The position numbers and the translations under genes are program-made. This document shows, one piece after another, positions 51,673 through 60,897 of a stretch of DNA of 63,815 nt. Source of the DNA: an uncultured Coprococcus sp. (lineage in GTDB: Bacteria > Bacillota > Clostridia > Lachnospirales > Lachnospiraceae); contig CAKQIY010000012.1 in NCBI GenBank assembly GCA_934247115.1, positions 1 to 63,815 on the forward strand, read 5' to 3'. Below the pieces are notes generated by a model, which searched no databases, was not told the DNA's origin, and worked only from the letters and a program-made list of their open reading frames with translations. Positions within the stretch are counted from its first letter, which is position 1, and each line of letters opens with the position of its first letter.

Positions 51673-52153
51673 AGCGATTTATCCTGGAAGCTTTGATCCG
51701 GTCACACTTGGACATTTGGACATAATAAAAAGATCTGCTGAGATGTTTGATGAACTCATAGTAGGAGTCCTGACCAATACGGCAAAATCTCCATTGTTTT
51801 CTTTAGAAGAACGTGTTAATATGTTAAAGAATGTAGTTTCGGATATCCCAAATGTAAAGGTTGTTGGATTTGAAGGGCTTTTGGTTGATTTTGCAAGACA
51901 GAACGACATAAAGGTTATAGTTAGAGGCCTTAGGGCTGTGACAGATTTTGAATACGAGCTTCAGATTGCCCAGAGCAACAGGAAGGTTGCGCCTGAGATT
52001 GATACTGTTTTTTTGACGACCAATATTGCATACTCATATCTAAGCTCCAGTGTTGTCAAAGAATATGCAAGCTTTGGAGTAGATGTGAAGGATTTTGTGC
52101 CAGAGGAGATACAGGGGATTCTGAGAGAGAGATTTGATATTGGCAGACGATGA
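51665..52153 (+). CDS. coaD: phosphopantetheine adenylyltransferase CoaD (162 aa)
   Basis: Catalyses the penultimate step of coenzyme A synthesis, adenylating 4'-phosphopantetheine. The nucleotidyltransferase signature YPGSFDPVTLGHLDII (HxGH) and the second motif YSYLSSSVVKEYASFG are intact, with RGLRAVTDFEYELQIAQSN between them. The start is ATG 51665; the frame is open back to 51563 inside rsmD, but the family begins at MSRAIYPGSF. Confidence 0.97.
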   Translation: MSRAIYPGSFDPVTLGHLDIIKRSAEMFDELIVGVLTNTAKSPLFSLEERVNMLKNVVSDIPNVKVVGFEGLLVDFARQNDIKVIVRGLRAVTDFEYELQIAQSNRKVAPEIDTVFLTTNIAYSYLSSSVVKEYASFGVDVKDFVPEEIQGILRERFDIGRR

Positions 52154-52202
52154 ATAGATACTGCATATTAATTTGCAATTGATATATTAGGAGGAGAAGA
52201 AC

Positions 52203-52937
52203 ATGGCAAGAAAAGGTATTGAAGAGATGATCAGTGAGATAGAGATATTTATTGACAATTGTAAGTTTCAGCCATTGTCATCCAGCAAGATCATAGTACC
52301 AAAGGAAGATCTGATGCAGATGGTAGGCGAGCTTAAGCTTAAGCTTCCTAGTGAGATAGAGAGATGCAAGAAGATAATGAGGAATAAGGAGGCTATTCTT
52401 GCTGATGCCAGAGCCAGAGCTGATTCGATCATCACAGAATCGGTGGCAGAGGCTAACAGACTTGTCGAGCAGAGCCAGATTGTGGAGATAGCCAACAATA
52501 AAGCCAATGAGATAACTGATATGGCCAGAAGACAGGCTGATCAGATAATTGCAGAGGCCAATGCTGATGCACAGGAAGTCAGAGCAGGCTCTATGTATTA
52601 TTCAAAGGACAAGCTCACAGAGATCAGCCAGTATATCAATGCTACGCTTCAGGCTGAGAAGGCTAATTACGAGAATCTCATCAAGGCTTTGGAGGATAAT
52701 TCTGCGCTTGTATCAGACAATATGGCTGAGCTTGATGTAAGCATTGCCCAGATCAATGGTGTACAGGAGCAGCCACAGCAACCTGAGCAGGATTCTGCAT
52801 TTGCTGCAGATGAGGAGTACAATGTATATGGAAAGACAGAGTACACTCAGGGCGGTGATGATCGGTATGATGATTATGATGACGAATACGATTACGAAGA
52901 GGATGAGGATGATGACGATGAGTATTTAGACGAATGA
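52203..52937 (+). CDS. coiled-coil protein with acidic tail (244 aa)
   Basis: Annotated in related bacteria only loosely (ATP synthase subunit H-like or DivIVA-like). A long helical coiled coil is visible from about 50 to 190, with Ala/Glu/Arg heptads (ILADARARADSIITESVAEANRLVEQ, in two pieces). The C-terminus is glutamine-rich (EQPQQPEQ) and ends in an extreme Asp/Glu/Tyr tract of about 40 residues. It has no TM. AGGAGG before ATG 52203 is strong. Co-directional with coaD. A scaffold role in division or envelope assembly is possible but unproven. Confidence 0.8.
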   Translation: MARKGIEEMISEIEIFIDNCKFQPLSSSKIIVPKEDLMQMVGELKLKLPSEIERCKKIMRNKEAILADARARADSIITESVAEANRLVEQSQIVEIANNKANEITDMARRQADQIIAEANADAQEVRAGSMYYSKDKLTEISQYINATLQAEKANYENLIKALEDNSALVSDNMAELDVSIAQINGVQEQPQQPEQDSAFAADEEYNVYGKTEYTQGGDDRYDDYDDEYDYEEDEDDDDEYLDE

Positions 52938-52945
52938 TGTCTGGT

Positions 52946-53842
52946 TCATCGGCATAGATAAAATAGCGCGAATGAGGCACATGAGATGCCACACAATAAT
53001 TTGCCTGTAATATATTTTGTGAAAGACAGTCCCGATTCATGTATCATCTCCATACTTTGGAATATGGCGGACACGCCTCCAAATGATGTGAGAGATATAG
53101 TCAGGACTGTTTTTGCGTGTATTGGTATATTGAGTGACTGTATCATCGGAACTCCGTTGCTTATCTCAAGAAAAGAGGTAAATATAACCGGTATTTCCCC
53201 TGGAATATAATGGAGTATAAATTGGCTGGCTATGGAAAAGATGACCATGTATACACCTATCACAGTAATGTTGTGGATGGAGCCTGTGATAATGCTGTGA
53301 TAACTGTGGGAAAGGCCTGCTGATGCTTCAGATAATGCTGTAGCTGCATTATCTGATATACTGTCAGTTGTGTGTAAAACATGTCTGAGGATCAGGACAG
53401 CTGCTGTAAATATGAGCTGTGGGGCATATATACACAGAATAAGAGCTGGAAGCGTAATGCTGTATTTTAGATATGAGCTGTATATGTATCCGTACAGAAA
53501 CATAGGACTTACGTTGTTGCACAGAGGGAGAATGGTCTGCGCATCTGTTTTTTGGAGGAGACCATTATTATAGAAATAAGACGCAGCTATGGTTCCTGTT
53601 GGAAAACCACACATCAGTCCTATGATGAGGGTGATCGTATATGCAGAGGTGCGTCTGAGCCCGTCTGTATTCAGTGTGTTGATGATCACGCCTGCTATAA
53701 GCATAAACGGAAGCAGAACCGGAATTATAGCTGAGTACCAGAGAGAGAGCCCTGATCTGCAGCCTTCTGTTATAAGAGTGGCATTAAAGCAGGTACACAA
53801 TATGATAGCTGTGATAGTGATAATAAATAAAAAGTTCTTCAT
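52946..53842 (-). CDS. YlbJ-like sporulation/nucleoside-recognition membrane protein (298 aa)
   Basis: A polytopic membrane protein (about eight TM helices) of the nucleoside-recognition/YlbJ family. The conserved loop GLMCGFPTGTIAASYFYNNGLL and the second half SFGGVSAIFQSMEMIHESGLS (in pieces) are family features. YlbJ in Bacillus is needed for spore cortex formation. It neighbours tmcAL (ylbM) on the same strand, as in Bacillus. Its ATG lies inside a strong hairpin (53829-53868) and no clear ribosome site precedes it; no good alternative start exists downstream. Confidence 0.85.
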   Translation of the reverse strand: MKNFLFIITITAIILCTCFNATLITEGCRSGLSLWYSAIIPVLLPFMLIAGVIINTLNTDGLRRTSAYTITLIIGLMCGFPTGTIAASYFYNNGLLQKTDAQTILPLCNNVSPMFLYGYIYSSYLKYSITLPALILCIYAPQLIFTAAVLILRHVLHTTDSISDNAATALSEASAGLSHSYHSIITGSIHNITVIGVYMVIFSIASQFILHYIPGEIPVIFTSFLEISNGVPMIQSLNIPIHAKTVLTISLTSFGGVSAIFQSMEMIHESGLSFTKYITGKLLCGISCASFALFYLCR

Positions 53843-53868
53843 ACAGGATATGTATGCAGAACTTTTTT
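53829..53868 (-). promoter_or_regulatory. hairpin covering the ylbJ-like start codon
   Basis: On the minus strand AAAAAGTTCTGCATAC and GTATGAAGAACTTTTT are complementary except for one position, around a seven-base loop, and T-rich sequence follows. The 3' arm contains the ATG of the downstream gene. It could end the tmcAL transcript or mask the start codon, limiting expression. Confidence 0.6.
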
Positions 53869-53870
53869 AT

Positions 53871-55154
53871 TTATGCTCTTATTATTGACTGACGAAATTC
53901 GTCCTTCATGTGTGTGTTGTATTTTCTGTATATGATATTGTTGTATATGCTGGAGGCTTTGGTATCATATGCGGCCATTATCTTTCCTGACTGGCTTTGA
54001 AGTAGATTGAGCTCGGGATGTCTGGTTATAACAGGTATTGGCGAAGATTTCTTTATAGCCTTTACGATGGTGCCAGATTCCACACGCAGTCCAAGGAGTT
54101 TCATATAATATATCCAGCCGTCATGTTTGAACATTTGGTAATCATCGTTTCTAAGCCCGATGATTGAGTGCAACAGTCCGCGTTGTATGTGAGTCATGGT
54201 ATAATTCCTGCATTTTAGAGCTGCAGATGTTTCAGAGAATGACATTTCAGCACTCAGTTTTGAATATCTGTTGAATAGATCATGGTCCATATCTACAATA
54301 TCATGTCTTGTGACCGGCTCATTCTGTAGAAGCTTGGAGACGTTTAAAAGATATGACATATCATCTTCGAATATTGGAAATGTTGATCTGTATCTGTCTG
54401 CCAGTATATCAAAGCATTGTTCAGGTACATGCCTTCTGAGTGTATCTATGGATGCCTCATTCATGAGCATGTTTCTTATTGCTGAAGCCGAACATATATC
54501 GTGGTCAGTGGACGTGCTGTTGTACCCTGAATATTTCCGTGGAATAAGCACAGGCTTTATGGATGATCCTGTACGCATGAGGGCTGAGAGATATTCAATG
54601 GCAAGTATGTTATTAGGACTTGCGAGTATGCTTTTCAGTTTTTCCTGGGATGCGGAGCTTCCTGGTTCAGTGCCATTGCAGCATGATTCCGGATGATGGT
54701 GTATATAATCGGCAACAGCAGATGCTCTGGCGATGCTGTAGGTGTATCCGCTGGCCATAAAGCTGCGTATGTGTTCTGATACCTCGGGTGGCTCGTTGGT
54801 AACTATATGTGCTATACATGATAGGAGCTGCAGATCGTCGGTTTCAGCTCCAAATGAAATGTAGTCTATACATCCGCAGGCGTTCATCATGTGTATCGCC
54901 GCAGTTGCGTAATCTCCGGCACTTGAGGTTGCGTAGACAAATGGAATCTCGAATACGGCATCCGCACCGCAGCGTATAGCAATCTCTGCCCTGGTATACT
55001 TGTCTGCGAGAGCAGGAATCCCCCTCTGGAGAAAGCTTCCGCTCATAAAGCATATGATATGATCGGCTCCTGTTATAGCCTTTGTCTGTTCTATCTGGTA
55101 CTGATGTCCTTTATGAAAAGGGTTATATTCACATACAATGCCTGCTGTACTCAT
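53871..55154 (-). CDS. tmcAL: tRNA(Met) cytidine acetate ligase TmcAL (427 aa)
   Basis: Formerly YlbM. It uses acetate and ATP to make N4-acetylcytidine at the wobble position of elongator tRNA(Met). The N-terminal nucleotidyltransferase motif reads AGIVCEYNPFHKGHQYQI, then FMSGSFLQRGIPALADKYTRAEIA (in blocks) and LPF-like EIPFVYATSSAGDYA. Length is typical. The start is at 55154, with AGGAGG four bases upstream on the minus strand; the in-frame ATG at 55169 lies upstream of the site. It is encoded with ylbJ on the minus strand. Confidence 0.93.
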   Translation of the reverse strand: MSTAGIVCEYNPFHKGHQYQIEQTKAITGADHIICFMSGSFLQRGIPALADKYTRAEIAIRCGADAVFEIPFVYATSSAGDYATAAIHMMNACGCIDYISFGAETDDLQLLSCIAHIVTNEPPEVSEHIRSFMASGYTYSIARASAVADYIHHHPESCCNGTEPGSSASQEKLKSILASPNNILAIEYLSALMRTGSSIKPVLIPRKYSGYNSTSTDHDICSASAIRNMLMNEASIDTLRRHVPEQCFDILADRYRSTFPIFEDDMSYLLNVSKLLQNEPVTRHDIVDMDHDLFNRYSKLSAEMSFSETSAALKCRNYTMTHIQRGLLHSIIGLRNDDYQMFKHDGWIYYMKLLGLRVESGTIVKAIKKSSPIPVITRHPELNLLQSQSGKIMAAYDTKASSIYNNIIYRKYNTHMKDEFRQSIIRA

Positions 55155-55544
55155 GTTACCTCCTGACACATTATGAGCTCACATCTGAAAAAAACATATT
55201 CTTTATTTTATTATAATAGTGTAAATGTGTAAAGTGTGTTATAATCATCCTGTCAATATCTAAGGTTAAAGCATATTATTCAAAAAACATCAAATATCTG
55301 CATGTGCAGAATCAGGACTGTGTGGTCATTGTCAATCCATTTTATTAGTGTGTACATAGTGTATAGCATTTATGAATATTTTGTGTGAGGTATTTTATAA
55401 TGCGCAGTTGTAGATAATGAGATATGGCTGTTGCAGATATTGTAAATATATATGTGTATACCATTGCGTTACCGTGATGTACGGAATAATGTACATGATG
55501 AATGATAATATATTACATGCAGCCGGGAAATGGTTAATTAGTGG

Positions 55545-55573
55545 TTGACAAAATGATGAATATTTTATAGTAT
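55545..55573 (+). promoter_or_regulatory. promoter of recA
   Basis: TTGACA (55545-55550) and TAGTAT (55568-55573) have a 17-base spacer, 40 bases before the start codon. The rest of the gap 55155-55544 is AT-rich; apart from probable minus-strand tmcAL promoter sequence I see no gene in it. Confidence 0.75.
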
Positions 55574-55585
55574 AAGAACAGTAAT

Positions 55586-55599
55586 CGAACATATGTTTA
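55586..55599 (+). promoter_or_regulatory. LexA (SOS) box of recA
   Basis: CGAACATATGTTTA matches the Gram-positive LexA site (CGAACRNRYGTTYN). It lies just downstream of the predicted -10 box and directly upstream of the AGGAGG ribosome site, so LexA would block initiation or early elongation. Confidence 0.85.
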
Positions 55600-55612
55600 G
55601 GAGGAACGTACG

Positions 55613-56668
55613 ATGGCGAATAATTCAGGTAATGTGAATAATGAAGATAAGAGAAAGGCTCTTGATGCCGCTATAGCACAGATAGAGAAGCAGTATGGTA
55701 AGGGATCGGTCATGAAGCTCGGTGATTCTAATGCCAACATGAATATAGATGTTATACCTACAGGCTCACTCAGCCTTGATATAGCACTTGGACTGGGGGG
55801 GGTGCCAAGAGGAAGAATCATAGAAGTGTTTGGACCTGAGTCAAGTGGTAAGACAACTGTTGCACTTCATATAGTTGCTGAGATACAGAAGAGAGGCGGA
55901 ATAGCAGGTTTTATAGATGCAGAGCATGCGCTTGATCCGACTTATGCCAAGAATATAGGTGTGGATATTGATAATCTGTACATATCACAGCCGGATTGCG
56001 GTGAGCAGGCTCTGGAGATAACAGAGACCATGGTCAGATCCGGAGCAGTGGATGTTGTTATAGTTGACTCGGTTGCCGCTCTTGTCCCTAAGGCAGAGAT
56101 AGATGGCGAGATGGGAGATTCACATATGGGACTTCATGCCAGACTGATGTCACAGGCGCTCAGAAAGCTCACAGCGGTTGTCAGCAAGACAAACTGTGTG
56201 GTTATTTTTATAAATCAGCTTAGAGAGAAGGTTGGTGTTGTATTTGGTAATCCTGAGGTTACAACTGGTGGACGTGCTCTTAAGTTCTATGCGTCTGTGA
56301 GACTTGATGTAAGAAGAATAGACACACTCAGACAGGGCGGGGAGATAGTAGGTAACAGAACCCGTGTAAAGATAGTAAAGAATAAGGTGGCTCCTCCATT
56401 CAAGGAGGCTGAGTTTGACATAGTATTCGGTAAGGGAATATCCAAGGTGGGAGATATACTTGACCTTGCAGTTGCCAACAATATTGTAGATAAGTCAGGA
56501 GCATGGTATGCATACAATGGAGATAAGATAGGTCAGGGTCGTGAGAATGCGAAGATGTATCTGGAGAATAATACAGCCATCTGTGATGAGATAGAACATA
56601 AGGTGAGAGAGGCTCTTGGCGTTGCGGGCGATACAGCTGATCAGCAGGAGACTACTGATGGAGAGTAA
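55613..56668 (+). CDS. recA: recombinase RecA (351 aa)
   Basis: The strand-exchange recombinase and SOS co-protease. LDAAIAQIEKQYGKGSVMKLGD, IIEVFGPESSGKTTVALH (Walker A), VDSVAALVPKAEIDGEMGDSH (in pieces) and the L2 loop GNPEVTTGGRALKFYASVR-type sequence are all intact. Full length, with an acidic C-terminal tail ending in TDGE. SOS control is supported by the LexA box. recX follows 85 bases later. Confidence 0.99.
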   Translation: MANNSGNVNNEDKRKALDAAIAQIEKQYGKGSVMKLGDSNANMNIDVIPTGSLSLDIALGLGGVPRGRIIEVFGPESSGKTTVALHIVAEIQKRGGIAGFIDAEHALDPTYAKNIGVDIDNLYISQPDCGEQALEITETMVRSGAVDVVIVDSVAALVPKAEIDGEMGDSHMGLHARLMSQALRKLTAVVSKTNCVVIFINQLREKVGVVFGNPEVTTGGRALKFYASVRLDVRRIDTLRQGGEIVGNRTRVKIVKNKVAPPFKEAEFDIVFGKGISKVGDILDLAVANNIVDKSGAWYAYNGDKIGQGRENAKMYLENNTAICDEIEHKVREALGVAGDTADQQETTDGE

Positions 56669-56753
56669 GATGCGTACTGCTGATCGGTCAGAAATTGTTG
56701 TGTATATATATAAGAATTGTAACAATGGCGGTTTTCGCGGGAGATACATGTAG

Positions 56754-57404
56754 ATGATGGTTACAGATATTAGAAAGATAGACGATAAAAGATATTGCCT
56801 GTATATAGATTACGAACCATTTTCCTCTGTCTATTCTTCGGATATAAGAAAACTAAAGCTGAAAGTTGGCGATGAAGTTGAGGAAGAGACGATGAATCGT
56901 TTTCGCAGGGAATATCTGTTTCGTCGGGCACTGAATAAGGCGGTCAACTCCATAAAGTTTTCAGATAAGTGTGAATATGATATAAGACAGAAGCTTAGAG
57001 AACTGTATTATGATAGCGAGATAATAGATCACACTGTAGACAAACTTAAGTCATATGGCTATATAGATGATTATAGATACGCTGGTGGATATATCAGGAG
57101 ACATATGGCGAAGAAGGGGCTACGTGTTATTGAGTATGAGCTTAGCGCCAAACGAATATCACAGGATATTATTGATCAGGCTATAGAGGATGCGGACTTC
57201 CCTGATGAGATGGCGACTATTGCATCTATCATAAGAAGGAGGTATTCAGTCAGGGATCTTGCAGAGAAGAGGGATAAGGTCATGACATATATGTATGGCA
57301 AGGGATTTGATCATAGAAAGGTATCTACGTGTATACGGCAGATACAGATGGAATTGTCGGGCGATATGAGCGATAGTCCATACAATGAATGCAATGGCCT
57401 GTAA
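56754..57404 (+). CDS. recX: regulatory protein RecX (216 aa)
   Basis: Modulator of RecA filaments. It has three-helix repeats typical of RecX: KFSDKCEYDIRQKLRELYYDSEIIDHTVDKLKSYGYIDDYRYAGGYIR in successive blocks, then RHMAKKGLRVIEYELSAKRIS and the C-terminal RRRYSVRD. GGGAGA lies upstream of tandem ATG codons at 56754 and 56757. The position directly downstream of recA is the standard arrangement. Confidence 0.93.
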   Translation: MMVTDIRKIDDKRYCLYIDYEPFSSVYSSDIRKLKLKVGDEVEEETMNRFRREYLFRRALNKAVNSIKFSDKCEYDIRQKLRELYYDSEIIDHTVDKLKSYGYIDDYRYAGGYIRRHMAKKGLRVIEYELSAKRISQDIIDQAIEDADFPDEMATIASIIRRRYSVRDLAEKRDKVMTYMYGKGFDHRKVSTCIRQIQMELSGDMSDSPYNECNGL

Positions 57405-57460
57405 TGTCAGAACATAATGTACTATTGTCAAAAAAAGAGTGTGTATCTGGTCATAATTAC

Positions 57461-57489
57461 TTGACATAATTAAGCAAAAATATTAAACT
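57461..57489 (+). promoter_or_regulatory. promoter of rny
   Basis: TTGACA (57461-57466) with a 17-base spacer to TAAACT (57484-57489), about 50 bases before the start codon. Confidence 0.65.
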
Positions 57490-57538
57490 TAAATAGTTGT
57501 ATTCTTGTACAATGAAAACTTAATAAGGAGGTGCTCCT

Positions 57539-59092
57539 GTGGATTCACCAATAGTATGGGGAATAATTGCTGTTGTCGTTGTTGCTCTGCTTGTTGCTAC
57601 ATGGTTTATAGCTATTGCTTATCGAAAGAACATAGTAGAAAACAAGATAGGAAGAGCGGAGTCACAGGCAAGAGAGATTATTGACGAAGCTCAGAAGACC
57701 GCCGAAGCTAAAAAGCGCGAGATATTGCTTGAGGCAAAAGAAGATTCGCTTAAGACACGCAATGATCTTGAGAAGGAAGTTAAGGACAGACGTGGAGAGC
57801 TTTCACGTATGGAGAAGAGAATTCTTGCTCGTGAAGAGAATCTTGATAAGAAGACTGAAGCAGTAGAGAAGAAGGAAGCTAGCTTAGCTAACAAAGAGAG
57901 CGCGCTGGATAAGCAGAAGGCAAAGGTTGAAGAGTTACAGGCGAAGCGATTGCAGGAACTTGAAAGAATTTCAGGTTTAACCTCTGAACAAGCAAAAGAA
58001 TACTTATTAAAGACTGTTGAAGATGAAGTAAAACATGAAACAGCAGTTATGGTCAAGGAATTAGAAACCAGAGCTAAAGAAGAAGCGAACAAGAAAGCAA
58101 AAGAGTATGTTGTCAATGCAATTCAGAGATGTGCAGTTGATCACATTTCAGAGACAACAATCTCGTTAGTTCAGTTGCCTAATGACGAGATGAAAGGAAG
58201 GATAATAGGTAGAGAGGGAAGAAACATCAGAACTCTTGAAACATTGACTGGTGTAGATCTGATCATAGATGATACACCGGAAGCTGTTATATTGTCCAGC
58301 TTTGATCCTGTCAGACGAGAGGTAGCTAGAATTGCTCTCGAGAAGCTCATTGTTGATGGAAGAATTCACCCAGCCAGAATTGAAGAGATGGTTGAGAAAG
58401 CGCAGAAGGAAGTAGAAACCATGATGCGTGAAGAAGGTGAAGCTGCTACTCTTGAAGTAGGAATTCATGGAATTCATCCTGAGTTAGTGAGACTTCTTGG
58501 AAAGTTGAAGTTTAGAACAAGCTATGGTCAGAATGCTCTAAAGCACTCTGTAGAGGTGGCTCAGTTATGTGGTTTGTTGGCCGGAGAGATAGGTGTCGAC
58601 ATTAAGGTAGCAAAGCGTGCTGGATTACTCCATGATATAGGAAAAGCTCTTGATCATGAGATGGAAGGTTCACACGTACAGATCGGTGCTGATCTTTGTA
58701 GAAGATATAAGGAATCAGCAATTGTTATCAATGCAGTGGAATCACATCATGGCGATGTTGAACCAGAATCATTGATAGCACTTCTGGTACAGGCTGCAGA
58801 TACGATTTCTGCTGCAAGACCGGGCGCGAGAAGAGAAACCTTAGAGACTTATACTACAAGACTTAAGAAGTTAGAGGAGATTGCTAATTCTCATAAGGGT
58901 GTAGATAAGACATTTGCTATTCAGGCAGGTAGAGAAATTCGTGTAATGGTAGTTCCAGAGCATGTAAGCGATTCTGATATGGTATTGCTGGCCAGAGATA
59001 TAGCTAAGCAGATAGAAAGCGAGCTTGAATATCCTGGACAGATTAAGGTTAATATTATAAGAGAGTCACGCGTAACAGACTACGCAAAATAA
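57539..59092 (+). CDS. rny: ribonuclease Y (517 aa)
   Basis: The membrane-anchored endoribonuclease that starts mRNA decay in Firmicutes. The N-terminal TM helix is at 5-27 (VWGIIAVVVVALLVATWFIAIAY). A long charged coiled coil of about 160 residues follows, then the KH domain (RIIGREGRNIRTLETLTGVD). The HD domain has LLHDIGKALDHE and the catalytic His-Asp. It starts at GTG 57539 with GGAGGTG at 57527-57533. Own promoter and terminator. Confidence 0.97.
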   Translation: MDSPIVWGIIAVVVVALLVATWFIAIAYRKNIVENKIGRAESQAREIIDEAQKTAEAKKREILLEAKEDSLKTRNDLEKEVKDRRGELSRMEKRILAREENLDKKTEAVEKKEASLANKESALDKQKAKVEELQAKRLQELERISGLTSEQAKEYLLKTVEDEVKHETAVMVKELETRAKEEANKKAKEYVVNAIQRCAVDHISETTISLVQLPNDEMKGRIIGREGRNIRTLETLTGVDLIIDDTPEAVILSSFDPVRREVARIALEKLIVDGRIHPARIEEMVEKAQKEVETMMREEGEAATLEVGIHGIHPELVRLLGKLKFRTSYGQNALKHSVEVAQLCGLLAGEIGVDIKVAKRAGLLHDIGKALDHEMEGSHVQIGADLCRRYKESAIVINAVESHHGDVEPESLIALLVQAADTISAARPGARRETLETYTTRLKKLEEIANSHKGVDKTFAIQAGREIRVMVVPEHVSDSDMVLLARDIAKQIESELEYPGQIKVNIIRESRVTDYAK

Positions 59093-59095
59093 TGA

Positions 59096-59131
59096 ATAGG
59101 GTTTGTAGAGCAATCTACAGACCCTTTTTTG
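59096..59131 (+). terminator. intrinsic terminator after rny
   Basis: AGGGTTTGTAGA pairs with TCTACAGACCCT around GCAA, followed by T6. Confidence 0.92.
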
Positions 59132-59212
59132 AGTTTGTGCAGAGTGAAATTGTCCGATGCTGAGATGGTGAAATGAATAGTAATGCCATGTAAAGGGAGG
59201 TTTCATGAGAAT

Positions 59213-59755
59213 ATGGAAAAGTATAAAAGAATTGGGCTGGATATAGCTTATAGGGCACATATATTCAATGTGTATGATGATCATCTGTTGCTTCCGGATG
59301 GAAGAGAGGTTGTGTATGATTATATTGATCACAGACCGGGGGCGTGTGTACTTCCGGTGGTGGAAGAAGGGCGCATACTGCTTGTGAAGCAATACAGAAA
59401 TGCTATAGATGATATATCATATGAAGTGCCGGCAGGACTCATAGATGATGGGGAGACACCGGAACAGGCGGCTGCACGGGAACTTAGAGAAGAGACTGGA
59501 TATGAAGCAGACAGTATGGAATATGTAACGAGGACAGTTCTGGCTATTGGAACCAGTAATGAACAGACTTATGTATATATAGGCAGGGGGCTTACAGCTG
59601 GACAGAGCAGCCTTGATGAGGATGAATTTGTTGAATGTGAGATAGTTGATATATATGATGCGATCCGTATGGTGAAGAACGGACAGATAGTTGACTCTAA
59701 AACGATAATAGCTATATATGCATATATGATGGACGTGTCAGGCTCACATAAATAA
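59213..59755 (+). CDS. NUDIX hydrolase, ADP-ribose pyrophosphatase-like (180 aa)
   Basis: Hydrolyses ADP-ribose or a related nucleotide sugar. The Nudix box is complete: GLIDDGETPEQAAARELREETGY. Upstream are the conserved GACVLPVVEEGRILLVKQYRNAI and YEVPAGLI. Length fits NudF-type enzymes. ATG 59213 is chosen because the family starts near MEKYKRIG. GGGAGG at 59195-59200 is 12 bases away, slightly long; the upstream in-frame start at 59183 precedes this site. Confidence 0.9.
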   Translation: MEKYKRIGLDIAYRAHIFNVYDDHLLLPDGREVVYDYIDHRPGACVLPVVEEGRILLVKQYRNAIDDISYEVPAGLIDDGETPEQAAARELREETGYEADSMEYVTRTVLAIGTSNEQTYVYIGRGLTAGQSSLDEDEFVECEIVDIYDAIRMVKNGQIVDSKTIIAIYAYMMDVSGSHK

Positions 59756-59918
59756 AAACAAGCAAATACACACAGGATAAGTGCTTGAATTAAAAAAAGT
59801 GAAATAATTTAGCAAAAAATTATGTCAATATGTGGTATACATAATTGTTATACACACCCTATTTGGTATTTTGAGGCGAAAACGCTGAAATGCCTGTATT
59901 TCCTTGTTAAAAATGTGT

Positions 59919-59947
59919 TTGATTTTATTTACATTTCTATTTATAAT
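59919..59947 (+). promoter_or_regulatory. promoter of xerD
   Basis: TTGATT (59919-59924) and TATAAT (59942-59947) with a 17-base spacer, 35 bases before the start codon. Upstream, GTGGTATACATAATTG and TTATACAC at about 59832-59855 form an imperfect inverted repeat. Confidence 0.7.
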
Positions 59948-59981
59948 GATGTTTAGTCTACATAACTAAGGGGATAAATTA

Positions 59982-60860
59982 GTGGAACAGTACATAGACA
60001 GATATGTTGAATATTTAAGAAATGTAAAAAAATCAAGTGAGAATACTATTGCGTCATACAGAAGGGATTTGCTGAAGTTCTCCAGGTATTTCAGGGAAAA
60101 AGGAATGATCAGATTGGGGGATATCAACGAGACATATATCAATTCCTATGTGCTGGATATGGAGAAACAGGGAATGTCCATGGCGACTGTATCGAGAAAT
60201 ATTGCTTCGATTAAGTCTTTTTATGCTTTCCTTATAAGGGAACGACTAGTCGATGACGATCCGGCGGAGAGAGTAAAATCGCCCAAGATAGTCAAAAAAG
60301 CTCCGGAGATACTTACTATCAATGAAGTGAATAAGCTTCTAGACCAGCCAACCAACAAGACTCCGAAGGAGATACGTGATAAGGCTATGCTTGAGCTGTT
60401 ATATGCAACCGGAATAAGGGTCACCGAGCTTGTGACGCTCAAGCTTACTGATGTCAATATGAAGCTTGGATTCATAGAATGCCATGATGGAGACAGGACA
60501 CGAACTGTGCCTGTTGCAGAGGTTGCACAGCGAGCTCTGAGCAGATATATTGCAGAAGTCAGGGATGATATGAGCGGTGGAAGCGATTATCTCTTTTTTA
60601 ACTGTAAGGGCGCACCTATGACAAGACAGGGGTTCTGGAAGATCATAAAGTTCTATGCGGCAAAAGCTGGTATTGATAAGGATATAACGCCTCATATGAT
60701 AAGACACTCATTTGCGTCACATATGCTGGGCAACGGCGCGGATATTAAGTCTGTACAGGAGATGCTGGGACATGTTGACATTGCCACAACACAGATATAT
60801 CTGACAAATAAGCAGAGTAAGCTCAAAGAGGAATATGCCAAGGCGTATCCAAGGGCTTAA
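59982..60860 (+). CDS. xerD: tyrosine recombinase XerD (292 aa)
   Basis: Chromosome-dimer resolving recombinase. The N-terminal SAM-like domain (NVKKSSENTIASYRRDLLKFSRYF) is followed by the catalytic domain with Arg in YATGIRVTELVTLKL, the HxxR of TPHMIRHSFASHML, His/Trp-position LGHVDIATTQIY and the catalytic Tyr of that segment. It is a housekeeping Xer protein and not evidence of a phage or integron. It starts at GTG 59982, after GGGGA. The transporter gene follows 37 bases downstream. Confidence 0.93.
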   Translation: MEQYIDRYVEYLRNVKKSSENTIASYRRDLLKFSRYFREKGMIRLGDINETYINSYVLDMEKQGMSMATVSRNIASIKSFYAFLIRERLVDDDPAERVKSPKIVKKAPEILTINEVNKLLDQPTNKTPKEIRDKAMLELLYATGIRVTELVTLKLTDVNMKLGFIECHDGDRTRTVPVAEVAQRALSRYIAEVRDDMSGGSDYLFFNCKGAPMTRQGFWKIIKFYAAKAGIDKDITPHMIRHSFASHMLGNGADIKSVQEMLGHVDIATTQIYLTNKQSKLKEEYAKAYPRA

Positions 60861-60897
60861 AATAAAATAACTTATAGACTAAGGAGAGAATCAAATT

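Noticed and set aside
59982..60860. Integrase of a mobile element
   Set aside because: The sequence fits housekeeping XerD; no attachment site, phage or conjugation genes are nearby.
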